This document shows, piece after piece, positions 5,401-12,124 of a stretch of DNA of 12,124 bases. Position numbers and translations under genes: made by a program. The stretch's first letter is position 1. Each line of letters opens with the position of its first letter. Source of the stretch: Candidatus Bathyarchaeota archaeon (GTDB lineage Archaea > Thermoproteota > Bathyarchaeia > Bathyarchaeales > Bathyarchaeaceae); NCBI GenBank assembly GCA_030669695.1, contig DAOVDC010000007.1, positions 1 through 12,124 on the forward strand, read 5' to 3'. The notes below the pieces were generated by a model that saw nothing but the letters and a program-made list of their open reading frames with translations, was not told the DNA's origin and did not search any database.

Positions 5401-8040
5401 ATGAAAACGCCAAGTTTTCTTTGCAAGAAAAAACTCCTGTGTGCCCTACTCGTGATGTTGCTGTTCCACTTAGTCATAGTAGGTGTACGATTGGTTTTCG
5501 GTCAAACCACGGGAACAATAAGTGGCAGAGTAGTCAACATGGAAACTAGCATGGGAATATTTGGGGCAACCATATCAGCAAACGGTCCATCCCAACAAGT
5601 CAACACAACTGACTCCGACGGATATTACACGATTTCAGGTATAGCTCCAGGACCATACGTGATTGTCGCCTCTGCTTCTGGTTATCTCAGCCAATCATAC
5701 ATACTATTCGTGTATGAGGCTGCAAACCCCTCTCCTCCTGATTTTAGGTTGCGCCTGCTTTCGATAATGGGCAGAGTTTACGATTCGTCAACACCCAGTA
5801 TTGGAATAGCTGAAGCCAACGTTACAATAGGCGAATATTTCGTCTTGACCAACTCCACTGGGCACTATGAGCTACTAGACTTGTCAAACGGAACATACAC
5901 AGTTGCTGCCACAGCGCCTGGTTACACTAACGAAACTCAGCAAGTCACGGTATCTACAGGACTATCCACTGTGGCGGACTTCGGGCTAAGCCAAGTTGCA
6001 CCTGGAACAATTTCCGGAACAGTCACGGACTCCTCAACCAGTCTGGGTCTATATCAAGTCACTGTCCGGGTTAGCAGAGGTTCATTCGAAAAGCTAGGCG
6101 AAACAGATCAAAATGGGGAATACACAATCGAAAATGTGCCAACGTGGCCCTTCTGGACAATCGATGCCTACAAGACAGGGTATGTGGCTCAATCTACAAC
6201 AACCACTGTGCAGTCAGAAGAAACGAGCACACTAGACTTTGCATTAACTCCATTCGGTATATTCGACGGAACAGTGAAAGATCAAGTTACAGATCAGCCC
6301 ATTGCAGAGGCACTTGTTAAAGCGGATTCAGCATTCCTCGGCACCACAGACTCTAACGGACACTACACCATGTTTGTGCTTGCGGGAAGATACACAGTCA
6401 CGGCTTCAGCGCCTGGATATGCTAGCGAGTCACAGTTGAATGTTAGGGTTTCTGAAGGAGAAACCACCACTCAGAATTTTGCACTGGAAACAATTCCCCC
6501 CGGAAGCATCATCGGTAACGTGACAGATACCAAAACTGGCAGCGGAATAGCCGGAGCCACTGTGACGGTGAACGATCACACCAACATCACCGACGCAAAT
6601 GGTGACTATGTCATCTCCAATTTGCCATCTTGGACCTACAATGTCACCGCTTCAGCTGCAGGATACGCAAGCTACACCACCGTAAGAACTGTGCCTTCGG
6701 GCGGATCGATAACTGCTGACTTCATGTTAGCCCCGTACACCAGAGTTCACTTGAAGCCTTACTCAAATACTGGAAACCTCGGGCAATCTTTCGACTTGAG
6801 TATAAACATCTCAGAGGCTAGGTTCGTGTATAGGTGGGAGGTTTACCTATGGTGGAACCCAGCACTCCTTGATGTTGTAGACGTGGTTGAAGGAGGTTTT
6901 CTTAAGGGCCCTTTTGGAAACCGAACCACTGAACTCAGTTTTGAAACATACCCGAATGAAGGAGTAATCCACGTGGAAGGCTGGTCAACACTAGCCACGC
7001 CTGACGACGGTGTGAACGGCAACGGAACGCTGGCAACCACAACTTTCCAGATCAAGGCAAAAGGTGATTGCAGCATAGACCTTACCAACGCTATGCTGTG
7101 GGACCCAAACGGATTTCCAATGTTCCCAAGCGCAATAAAAGGCGCCCTTTTCGAAACGCGCGTGCACGGGGGTTGCCCCTTTGTTTACGTGTGGAATGGG
7201 ACCCAATATGTGATCGATAACAATCTTTTGCCTGCCTCTGAGGCGAGTGAAGGAGCTGACGTAGAAGACTACTATAGGCTGGAACAGACGCCTACTCCAC
7301 AAAAGGGAAAGTATTCGTTGTTGATCAAAGAGTTTGAGCAGGAACACTCACACTTTGACCAGGTTAAGCTGATTGCGGTTGATCATGAATCTGATGTGCA
7401 TGTGGCTGTGAGCTCCACAGGAGAAATCCTAACCTATAGAGATCCTCACGTACCCTCCTTGGCTATCGATGGAGACGGAAACAGTTGTTTAGACCTCCTA
7501 ACCAAGATAGACGGTGAATACTATGAAGGGCACGATGGTGACCACCTCGCTCTAGACTTCGCAGACTTGGATGTTTCTGATGAGGCAAAACTTGTCTTGG
7601 TAACAGATTTTCCACCACTGATGATGAAATGGTCAATACGCATCCAAACCCACAACTTCGAAGGAGAGTGGACGACAGTCGCTGAGGTTCATCCAAGGGT
7701 GAACTGGGCAACCCAGATCGTTGACCTATCCGATTATCTGCCAGATGCCGAAGAAGAATTGAAAGTCAGACTCTACTTCACTGCAAATCACAAGATTGAT
7801 TATGTGGGCTTGGACCTAAGCAAGCAAGCTGACACAAAAGTGCGATATGCCACACTGGTCTCATCAACCCACTCAAAAGAGGGAAGCATGAAGTTGCAGC
7901 TGTTGAGAAGCGATGGTGTTTATGCTGAACTACTACCAGGCGAACAAATACGACTCGCATTTACGCTTCCGAAAAATCCAAAAAACACAAGAATCTTCAT
8001 CATCTACGTGAAGGGGCGCTACCACAGAAGCCAGAATTAA
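5401..8040 (+). CDS. Secreted protein: five carboxypeptidase-regulatory-like repeats, cohesin-like domain, large C-terminal domain
   Basis: An 879-residue exported protein. The N terminus has a lysine cluster, a hydrophobic core (about 12-34) and a likely cleavage after Gly34-Gln35. Five tandem carboxypeptidase-regulatory-like repeats follow, starting near residues 38, 121, 202, 286 and 368. Each has G-x-V-x-D or a close variant, then D-x-x-G-x-Y and a G-x-Y-x-V-x-A strand, the pattern of this Ig-like (prealbumin) fold. Residues about 450-580 look like a cohesin-type domain, with ISEARFVYRWEVYLWWNPAL followed by VVDVVEGGFL. From about 590 to the end is a domain beginning CPFVYVWNGTQYV that I associate with archaeal surface proteins; its function is unknown to me. 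There is no C-terminal membrane segment. Many N-x-S/T sequons suggest glycosylation. It probably acts in adhesion or assembly at the cell surface, next to a secreted protease. The ribosome-binding site is weak (gaagaaagacgga upstream). Confidence 0.88.
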   Translation: MKTPSFLCKKKLLCALLVMLLFHLVIVGVRLVFGQTTGTISGRVVNMETSMGIFGATISANGPSQQVNTTDSDGYYTISGIAPGPYVIVASASGYLSQSYILFVYEAANPSPPDFRLRLLSIMGRVYDSSTPSIGIAEANVTIGEYFVLTNSTGHYELLDLSNGTYTVAATAPGYTNETQQVTVSTGLSTVADFGLSQVAPGTISGTVTDSSTSLGLYQVTVRVSRGSFEKLGETDQNGEYTIENVPTWPFWTIDAYKTGYVAQSTTTTVQSEETSTLDFALTPFGIFDGTVKDQVTDQPIAEALVKADSAFLGTTDSNGHYTMFVLAGRYTVTASAPGYASESQLNVRVSEGETTTQNFALETIPPGSIIGNVTDTKTGSGIAGATVTVNDHTNITDANGDYVISNLPSWTYNVTASAAGYASYTTVRTVPSGGSITADFMLAPYTRVHLKPYSNTGNLGQSFDLSINISEARFVYRWEVYLWWNPALLDVVDVVEGGFLKGPFGNRTTELSFETYPNEGVIHVEGWSTLATPDDGVNGNGTLATTTFQIKAKGDCSIDLTNAMLWDPNGFPMFPSAIKGALFETRVHGGCPFVYVWNGTQYVIDNNLLPASEASEGADVEDYYRLEQTPTPQKGKYSLLIKEFEQEHSHFDQVKLIAVDHESDVHVAVSSTGEILTYRDPHVPSLAIDGDGNSCLDLLTKIDGEYYEGHDGDHLALDFADLDVSDEAKLVLVTDFPPLMMKWSIRIQTHNFEGEWTTVAEVHPRVNWATQIVDLSDYLPDAEEELKVRLYFTANHKIDYVGLDLSKQADTKVRYATLVSSTHSKEGSMKLQLLRSDGVYAELLPGEQIRLAFTLPKNPKNTRIFIIYVKGRYHRSQN

Positions 8041-8054
8041 ACTCATTTCATGTG

Positions 8055-8069
8055 TATGCATGCTGCATA
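8055..8069 (+). terminator. Hairpin followed by a T-run after the repeat-protein gene
   Basis: TATGCA and TGCATA form a perfect 6-bp stem around a 3-base loop, starting 15 bases after the stop. A short T-run follows at 8080-8085. It could end the upstream transcript. Because the T-run overlaps the TATA-like box of the SMC gene, the palindrome could instead be an operator for that gene. Confidence 0.4.
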
Positions 8070-8080
8070 GATACGCATTC

Positions 8081-8089
8081 TTTTTAATA
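8081..8089 (+). promoter_or_regulatory. TATA-like box upstream of the SMC operon
   Basis: The sequence tttttaata lies about 42-50 bases before the ATG at 8131, placing transcription start near 8110. The ribosome-binding site agaggct at 8117-8123, 7 bases before the ATG, would be included in the message. Confidence 0.35.
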
Positions 8090-8130
8090 GCGGAAATGTT
8101 TCTATTATGGGCAAATAGAGGCTCGCTTGA

Positions 8131-10176
8131 ATGTTGATTCGAGAAGTCATCCTCGAAAATTTCATGTCTTACGAATATGCTAGGATACCCTTTAAACCAG
8201 GCGTCAATATCGCTTGCGGGCCTAACGGCTCAGGCAAGTCGTCTATACTGCTTGGGATTTCAGTTGCGTTGGGGCAATCCTACACCGAACGATCTAAAAA
8301 GTTAAGCGATCTCATTCGATGGGGTAAAGACCAAGCGCGCGTCACGTTAGTTTTGGACAACTCTCGAAAAAGCGGGCGTCGACCAGTTCCAAAAATCAAC
8401 AAAGACTACATTTTTTTGACAAGAATGTTGAGGCGTGACGGAAAATACTGGTGCGAATTAGAAAATACGGCTGCAAACAAGAGAGATGTCGAAAGGCTTC
8501 TCTCAAAACTCGGAGTTGACCCAGACAACATGCTAATTATTATGCACCAGAATATGGTGGAACAGTTCACGGTGCTCCAGTCTCAAGAAAAGCTCAAGAT
8601 GGTGGAAGCAGCAGTGGGGTTCGAATCCTACCGCCAAAACGTTTCTAAGGCTCAACGAAAGCTTAGCTGTATCCTAAGCCAAGAAGAGTCGGTGGGCAAG
8701 CTCCTCGAATCTGCTGAACAGACGCTAGGCTATTGGAGAGAACAGTACGACAGGTACCAACGGAAAAAACAGCTAAGAATGAAGCGGAAATTCCTTGAAC
8801 GAGAATCGGCGTGGGCCGGAGTTTCAAGGCGTGAGAAAACGGTTACTGAACTGAGAAATCAGGTTCGAGAAAAAGAAAGTGAAATCTCACATATCGAGAA
8901 TGAAACAGAAATCATTAATGATCAACTAAACAAGCTTCAGGTGAGGCTGGAACAAGCAAAGAACGAATGGCAAAACCTTGCTCAAAAACGATTGAAACTG
9001 GAATACCAAAAGGCAAAGCATGAAGTAGGCGTTTCACTGACCAATCAAACCATAGAAAAAACACAATCTTGGTCAGAAATTCGACAGAAAGGAATGCAGG
9101 ACTGCCTAGACAAAATAACACAGCTAGAGACGACGTTTCACAGGATTGTAAACCCCATAGATACCGAAACTCGATTTGCAGAACTCAAAGAAACCTACGA
9201 AAATTTTGAAAACACATGGACTCAGCAACTAAACCTTAGAAATGAAAGTTTGAAAGCCTCTATTGAAAACTCCTACGAGCAACTCGAAAAGTTGCATGTC
9301 CAAATCTCGGACGTTGAAGCAAGGGGGGGTCACCTGAATTTCGAACTCGAAGGTACCAACGGAGGACTTTTGGATCGTAAGATAAACCTAGCTTTACTAC
9401 AGTATCAAAAAGAAACCGCCACAAAGACTCTAGAAAAACTCAAAAAACAGCTTAAAGTCTCACTCGCTGATCTTGACGAAACAGTAGAAAAGGCTAAGGA
9501 GACAGGTCCACAAATCGTGCCCACGAAAAATGTTGCAGAGATTCTAGATGAGATTCGAGTGACAGATGGTCACCTCGCCGCCCTTGCCGACGTTTCCGAA
9601 GACATCGAACGCATGTACGAATCCTACTCTAAGCTTTACTTAGAACTGAAGGAAAAGGCTCAGTTGGTTGCGGAAAACCGTGAAAAAGCCTTGGAAGAAG
9701 TAAAGACGAGGATGACGACTTGGAGGATAGTTATTCAAGACCTCCTAAAGCATGTTAACCTTCGATACGAAGGAATCCTTTCACAAGCTCAAGCGATCGG
9801 AGAGGTTAATTTGGTCAATGAACATGATATTGAAGATGCAGGTCTTGAAATACTCGTGGGTTTCAAGGGAGGAAAACCTGTTCCTCTTAACTCCTACACG
9901 CAGAGCGGAGGGGAAAGAAGCATTGCAACCATAAGTTTTCTCCTCGCGTTGCAGCAGCACGTTCGATCTCCGTTCAGAGCTGTTGACGAATATGATGTTC
10001 ACATGGACCCCAAAAACAGAGAGATTATCGCTAATCTACTTGTTTCCTCGATTAAGGGACGGGATGCCCAATACTTAGCAATCACGCCTAGTCAGATGAC
10101 GTTCACGGGAAAAGACGTTCACATTATCACAGTTCAAAACGTTGAAGGAACTTCGCTGATTAAAGAGGTCGTCTAA
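8131..10176 (+). CDS. Short SMC-family ATPase, Smc5/6-like
   Basis: A 681-residue SMC-type ATPase. The N-terminal head has MLIREVILENFMSYE and Walker A GPNGSGKSS at 30-38 (Lys36), then Gln140 in MHQN as the Q-loop. Residues about 165-540 are mainly coiled coil with breaks. The C-terminal head has signature QSGGERS at 591-597 and Walker B FRAVDE with catalytic Glu620. Several points match Smc5/Smc6 rather than Smc or Rad50: W-x-x-x-I-x-x-L at 531-538 then GEVNL at 557-561; SGGERS directly followed by a T-x-x-x-LLALQ helix; FRAVDEYDVHMDPKNR at 615-630, close to Smc6 (DEFDVYMD) and Smc5 (MDP-x-N); and ITP at 651-653 in place of the ABC switch histidine, as in Smc5/6. There is no Rad50 CxxC zinc hook and no room for a full SMC hinge. 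It should bind DNA with the two downstream products. The start ATG has agaggct 7 bases upstream. Confidence 0.88.
   Translation: MLIREVILENFMSYEYARIPFKPGVNIACGPNGSGKSSILLGISVALGQSYTERSKKLSDLIRWGKDQARVTLVLDNSRKSGRRPVPKINKDYIFLTRMLRRDGKYWCELENTAANKRDVERLLSKLGVDPDNMLIIMHQNMVEQFTVLQSQEKLKMVEAAVGFESYRQNVSKAQRKLSCILSQEESVGKLLESAEQTLGYWREQYDRYQRKKQLRMKRKFLERESAWAGVSRREKTVTELRNQVREKESEISHIENETEIINDQLNKLQVRLEQAKNEWQNLAQKRLKLEYQKAKHEVGVSLTNQTIEKTQSWSEIRQKGMQDCLDKITQLETTFHRIVNPIDTETRFAELKETYENFENTWTQQLNLRNESLKASIENSYEQLEKLHVQISDVEARGGHLNFELEGTNGGLLDRKINLALLQYQKETATKTLEKLKKQLKVSLADLDETVEKAKETGPQIVPTKNVAEILDEIRVTDGHLAALADVSEDIERMYESYSKLYLELKEKAQLVAENREKALEEVKTRMTTWRIVIQDLLKHVNLRYEGILSQAQAIGEVNLVNEHDIEDAGLEILVGFKGGKPVPLNSYTQSGGERSIATISFLLALQQHVRSPFRAVDEYDVHMDPKNREIIANLLVSSIKGRDAQYLAITPSQMTFTGKDVHIITVQNVEGTSLIKEVV
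10165..10169 (+). promoter_or_regulatory. Shine-Dalgarno site deciding the TTG start of the kleisin-like gene
   Basis: gaggt lies inside the end of the SMC gene, 7 bases before the TTG at 10177 that directly follows the SMC stop codon. It supports this TTG as the real start and suggests coupled translation of SMC and its partner. Confidence 0.55.
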
Positions 10177-10995
10177 TTGTCCGCAGAAAGGCAGAGGAAA
10201 AAACTTGGCAGCCAACGTCTTCAACGCGTCATAGCTCTATGCAAATCAATTGAGGAAAGAGGTCTTGACCCTTTCATCGTGGATGTTGACGACATTCTAA
10301 CGGTTGTTCGAGAATATTTTCCAGAGTGGGAGCTGCCGGAAGAACTCTGCTTAGACGCCGAAGCTATTCACAAACTAGCCTCGGTCATTAAGCTCCAAAG
10401 CGACTGGGTGAAGCATCAGTCAACTTCTCTCTACACTGATCCGTTTCTGCTTGAGGAGAAAATACGAAGGCTAAGCAAAGACGAACTTGCTAACCTTTTT
10501 TTTGAGATTTGGCATCCTATTGTTGAGTTAGAACAAATATCCCCTCACAGCTTGGCTGAAGCCACCAAATACTGGCAAAACCTCCTTCCAATTAGCGAGA
10601 GATGGCTAAAAACCTCCTCTCTAGAAACTGAAACTGGAGCCACAACAAGGGAAGAGCTAATCAAGCAGAGAATACTCGCTGAAAAAGCTTTCTCAGAAAA
10701 GTTAGAAATGTTTTGGGAAGACTTGAAACAGAAGGTCGACGATGCGGGCAAGATTCGATACTGGGATTTTGTTGGCGCCGACACGTATTCTGAAACGATA
10801 AAGCGAGCGTATATGACGAGTTTTCTTGTAACATATGGATATGCAACCTTGGAAGTGCATCGACTAGAGGAAGAGATTTTCATTAAACCTTTCGAAAAAC
10901 CAGCGTTTATGATCGGGAAAAAGCAGCTGATCTCCATTCCTGTTTCTGTGAGCGTCGAAGAATGGATGAAGTGGAAAAGAGGCGAGCAGGATTGA
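10177..10995 (+). CDS. Kleisin-like protein, Nse4-type C-terminal domain
   Basis: A 272-residue soluble protein starting at TTG right after the SMC stop, with gaggt 7 bases upstream. Residues 30-95 contain PFIVDVDDI and then a long helix (about 60-85), reminiscent of the kleisin N-terminal helical domain that grips the SMC neck. The middle (95-190) is helical and charged. The clearest signal is at the C terminus: YWDFVGAD-x-YSET at 195-207, then SFLVTYGYATLEV at 215-227. This parallels the Nse4 C-terminal domain (human NSE4: YFEFV, then R-T-V-E-N, then SFIIRDGFARIRL) and would be a winged helix that caps the other SMC head. In Smc5/6, Nse4 bridges the two heads and carries Nse1/Nse3; the next gene looks like such a partner. 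ScpA, the bacterial/archaeal kleisin, is the alternative, but the C-terminal match is better to Nse4. No catalytic residues are expected. Confidence 0.7.
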   Translation: MSAERQRKKLGSQRLQRVIALCKSIEERGLDPFIVDVDDILTVVREYFPEWELPEELCLDAEAIHKLASVIKLQSDWVKHQSTSLYTDPFLLEEKIRRLSKDELANLFFEIWHPIVELEQISPHSLAEATKYWQNLLPISERWLKTSSLETETGATTREELIKQRILAEKAFSEKLEMFWEDLKQKVDDAGKIRYWDFVGADTYSETIKRAYMTSFLVTYGYATLEVHRLEEEIFIKPFEKPAFMIGKKQLISIPVSVSVEEWMKWKRGEQD

Positions 10996-11549
10996 GGCGA
11001 AAAGGGTATTACATGAGAAAAATTAAGAGAGCCACGCATCTCCTATTTTACAGGCACCACAGAAAGCCGGGAGTGAAGGGCTGGGAACTAAGAAGAAGGT
11101 TAGGCTCTGACTATTCTAAGGTGCTTGGGATACTGAATGGTCATTTAGAAAAATTGGATTTACAAGTGAAGACAGTTTTTGAAGGGGAAAAACCCGTTGA
11201 GAAACCGACTGTTCAGCAGCTGGACAAAGCTCGATTCTATATAACGCTTCGAGGAAGCCTCACGCCAAAGGAGACTAAAATGATGGGTTGGCGCATTGAC
11301 GACATCGCGGGGCTAGCTACAGCTATCTCTTGCATAATATCAAAGAAAGGAAAGGCACCAAGAGAAGAGGTGGAAGACCTTTTACGCAACAAGCTTCCTG
11401 GCTGGAGGGTAGATATGAACATGAATCGTTACATTAGCTCCGGCTACCTAGCTGAAGATGAGAACAAACAATTATACCTCGACTGGAGAACCCGCGCTGA
11501 GATTGATCAGAAAGCATTAGTTGACCTTCTTCTGGGAACAGAAAGCTGA
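10992..11549 (+). CDS. Tandem winged-helix (kite) protein, Nse3/MAGE-like
   Basis: A small basic protein with two winged-helix-like halves. The first begins RATHLLFYRHHRKPGVKGWE and includes a turn and helix (RRLGSDYSKVLGIL). The second has GLATAISCIISKKGKAPREEV, comparable to the MAGE core helix (GLLxxILxxIxxxG, then EEE), and ends GYLAEDENKQLYLDWRTRAE, close to the MAGE end GYLEY, then F-x-WGPRA-x-E. In eukaryotes Nse3 (MAGE) and Nse1 are kite subunits that bind the Nse4 kleisin and DNA. Start choice is uncertain. TTG 10992 overlaps the kleisin stop (TTGA) with agagg upstream and gives 185 residues; ATG 10962 (195 residues, overlapping by 34 bases) and ATG 11013 (178 residues) are alternatives. 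All keep both domains. ScpB, the canonical kite, is the other possibility. No RING-like cysteines are present, so it is not Nse1. The stop is 5 bases from the stop of the convergent gene. Confidence 0.7.
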   Translation: MRRKGYYMRKIKRATHLLFYRHHRKPGVKGWELRRRLGSDYSKVLGILNGHLEKLDLQVKTVFEGEKPVEKPTVQQLDKARFYITLRGSLTPKETKMMGWRIDDIAGLATAISCIISKKGKAPREEVEDLLRNKLPGWRVDMNMNRYISSGYLAEDENKQLYLDWRTRAEIDQKALVDLLLGTES

Positions 11550-11554
11550 AGTTT

Positions 11555-12124
11555 CTACTTCCTAACTTTTCGATAAAGAAAAACAGCTAAATTCACAACT
11601 ACCAGTGCGCCAAGGACTAAAAATGGGCTGTTAAGCAAGGAGTCTTCAAAGGATAGTGGGAGTTCGAAAATTATCGTGTCCCTTACAGCGTGGATGTTGC
11701 TTGCTGTTGTTGGCAGTATGAAGTAACACAACGAATCAGAAGAGCTCAACTCGGTGTAGTTACAAAAGTAGGCTCGGTGTATTTCCCCTTCAGGGTCGGT
11801 ATAATTGAGTATTTGCCATGGGGGAGACGGAGGGGACGGAGGAGAGTGAGATATGGGGCGATCAAAATATTTGGTGAAGTTTAGTGAAAATCCATTCGTT
11901 ATGTTAACATAGAATTTTCTCCAGTCTGTCCTCAAGTAGTAGGTTCTATTCATCGACTTTACGTTAACTGTAAAGTTCAGGATATCCGAACCATATAAAT
12001 GAAATGTCACACGTATTGACTGTGCTGAGTCGTTGAAAACCAGCGGTTCGGTATAACAATATACTTGCGTTAAATTCTGCTGCCTAAGATTATCTAAAAT
12101 GATGTTCGGAATAGTTGATTCCAC
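11555..12124 (-). CDS. Membrane-anchored surface protein, C-terminal part (5' end outside window)
   Basis: The frame is open from the window edge, so these 189 residues are the C-terminal end of a longer protein; the GTG at the edge is probably internal. Numbering from there, a single membrane span lies at about 166-184 and is followed by a basic tail (YRKVRK), giving an outside-facing protein with a C-terminal anchor. The outer part has eight N-x-S/T sequons (from Asn17 to Asn122), typical of archaeal surface glycoproteins, and a proline-serine linker (95-102). Beta-rich sequence and Tyr/Phe content suggest Ig-like folds, but no family is recognised. It runs convergently with the SMC operon, with only 5 bases between the two stops, so each transcript must run into the other's 3' end or terminate inside it. 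Confidence 0.8.
   Translation of the reverse strand: MESTIPNIILDNLRQQNLTQVYCYTEPLVFNDSAQSIRVTFHLYGSDILNFTVNVKSMNRTYYLRTDWRKFYVNITNGFSLNFTKYFDRPISHSPPSPPSPPWQILNYTDPEGEIHRAYFCNYTELSSSDSLCYFILPTTASNIHAVRDTIIFELPLSFEDSLLNSPFLVLGALVVVNLAVFLYRKVRK

Noticed and set aside
4603..5413. Long minus-strand ORFs opposite the protease gene (4603-5046, 4883-5413)
   Set aside because: They are antisense shadows of a gene with all catalytic motifs intact; their own translations are rich in Arg, Cys and Ser and show no domain.
5166..5549. A 127-codon plus-strand ORF bridging the two secreted genes
   Set aside because: It overlaps the ends of both genes in another frame and encodes Arg-rich sequence with no motif.
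5510..6750. Tandem DNA repeats in the repeat-protein gene
   Set aside because: The repetition is at protein level only (five diverged domains); the DNA copies share too little for a recent duplication or a repeat array.
8131..10176. SMC gene as Rad50, RecN or canonical Smc
   Set aside because: There is no CxxC zinc hook and no Mre11 gene nearby (against Rad50), no RecN-type arrangement, and far too short for Smc with a hinge. Walker B and ITP regions fit Smc5/6 better. ClsN-type SMC-like proteins are not excluded.
10545..11039. A 164-codon minus-strand ORF opposite the kleisin-like gene
   Set aside because: It is an antisense shadow; the Ser-rich translation has no domain and the plus-strand gene carries the Nse4-like signature and coupled start.
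1..12124. CRISPR arrays, tRNA or rRNA genes, insertion sequences
   Set aside because: No spaced direct repeats, cloverleaf-like segments, rRNA motifs or transposase motifs were seen on either strand.

Overview
The window looks like archaeal chromosome. TATA-like boxes rather than bacterial -35/-10 pairs lie upstream of several genes. There is a candidate for the tiny ribosomal protein eL41, which bacteria lack. The secreted proteins carry many N-glycosylation sequons, and the SMC locus resembles eukaryotic Smc5/6. A TACK-group archaeon such as Bathyarchaeia would fit, but that placement is inference; no rRNA or other marker is present.

Layout. (1) 1-2076, plus strand: the core of an energy-coupling factor (ECF) vitamin or metal importer, with an ATPase cut by the window edge, a second ATPase and the transmembrane coupler EcfT, all overlapping. 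No substrate-binding S component is visible. (2) 2077-2545: a gap with no long gene. It holds a candidate eL41 gene on the plus strand and, divergent from it, two tandem 30-codon micro-ORFs on the minus strand (one very basic, one membrane-spanning). (3) 2561-3718: a protein with two SIS (sugar isomerase) domains. (4) 3937-8040: two exported proteins in tandem, a complete subtilisin-family protease and an 879-residue protein with five carboxypeptidase-regulatory-like repeats, a cohesin-like domain and a large C-terminal domain. (5) 8131-11549: a tight three-gene operon. (6) 11555-12124, minus strand: the C-terminal end of a heavily glycosylatable membrane-anchored protein that converges on the operon.

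The operon at 8131-11549 is the main result. Its first gene is a short SMC-family ATPase whose C-terminal head and switch region match Smc5 and Smc6 rather than canonical Smc or Rad50. The second gene ends in a domain that lines up with the C-terminal domain of Nse4, the Smc5/6 kleisin. The third has two winged-helix-like halves and a C-terminal signature like Nse3/MAGE proteins. Together they look like a compact archaeal Smc5/6-type complex: SMC, kleisin and kite subunit from adjoining or overlapping cistrons. With one SMC gene the ATPase would be a homodimer. These assignments come from motif comparison by eye against remembered family sequences; profile searches and structure prediction have not been run.
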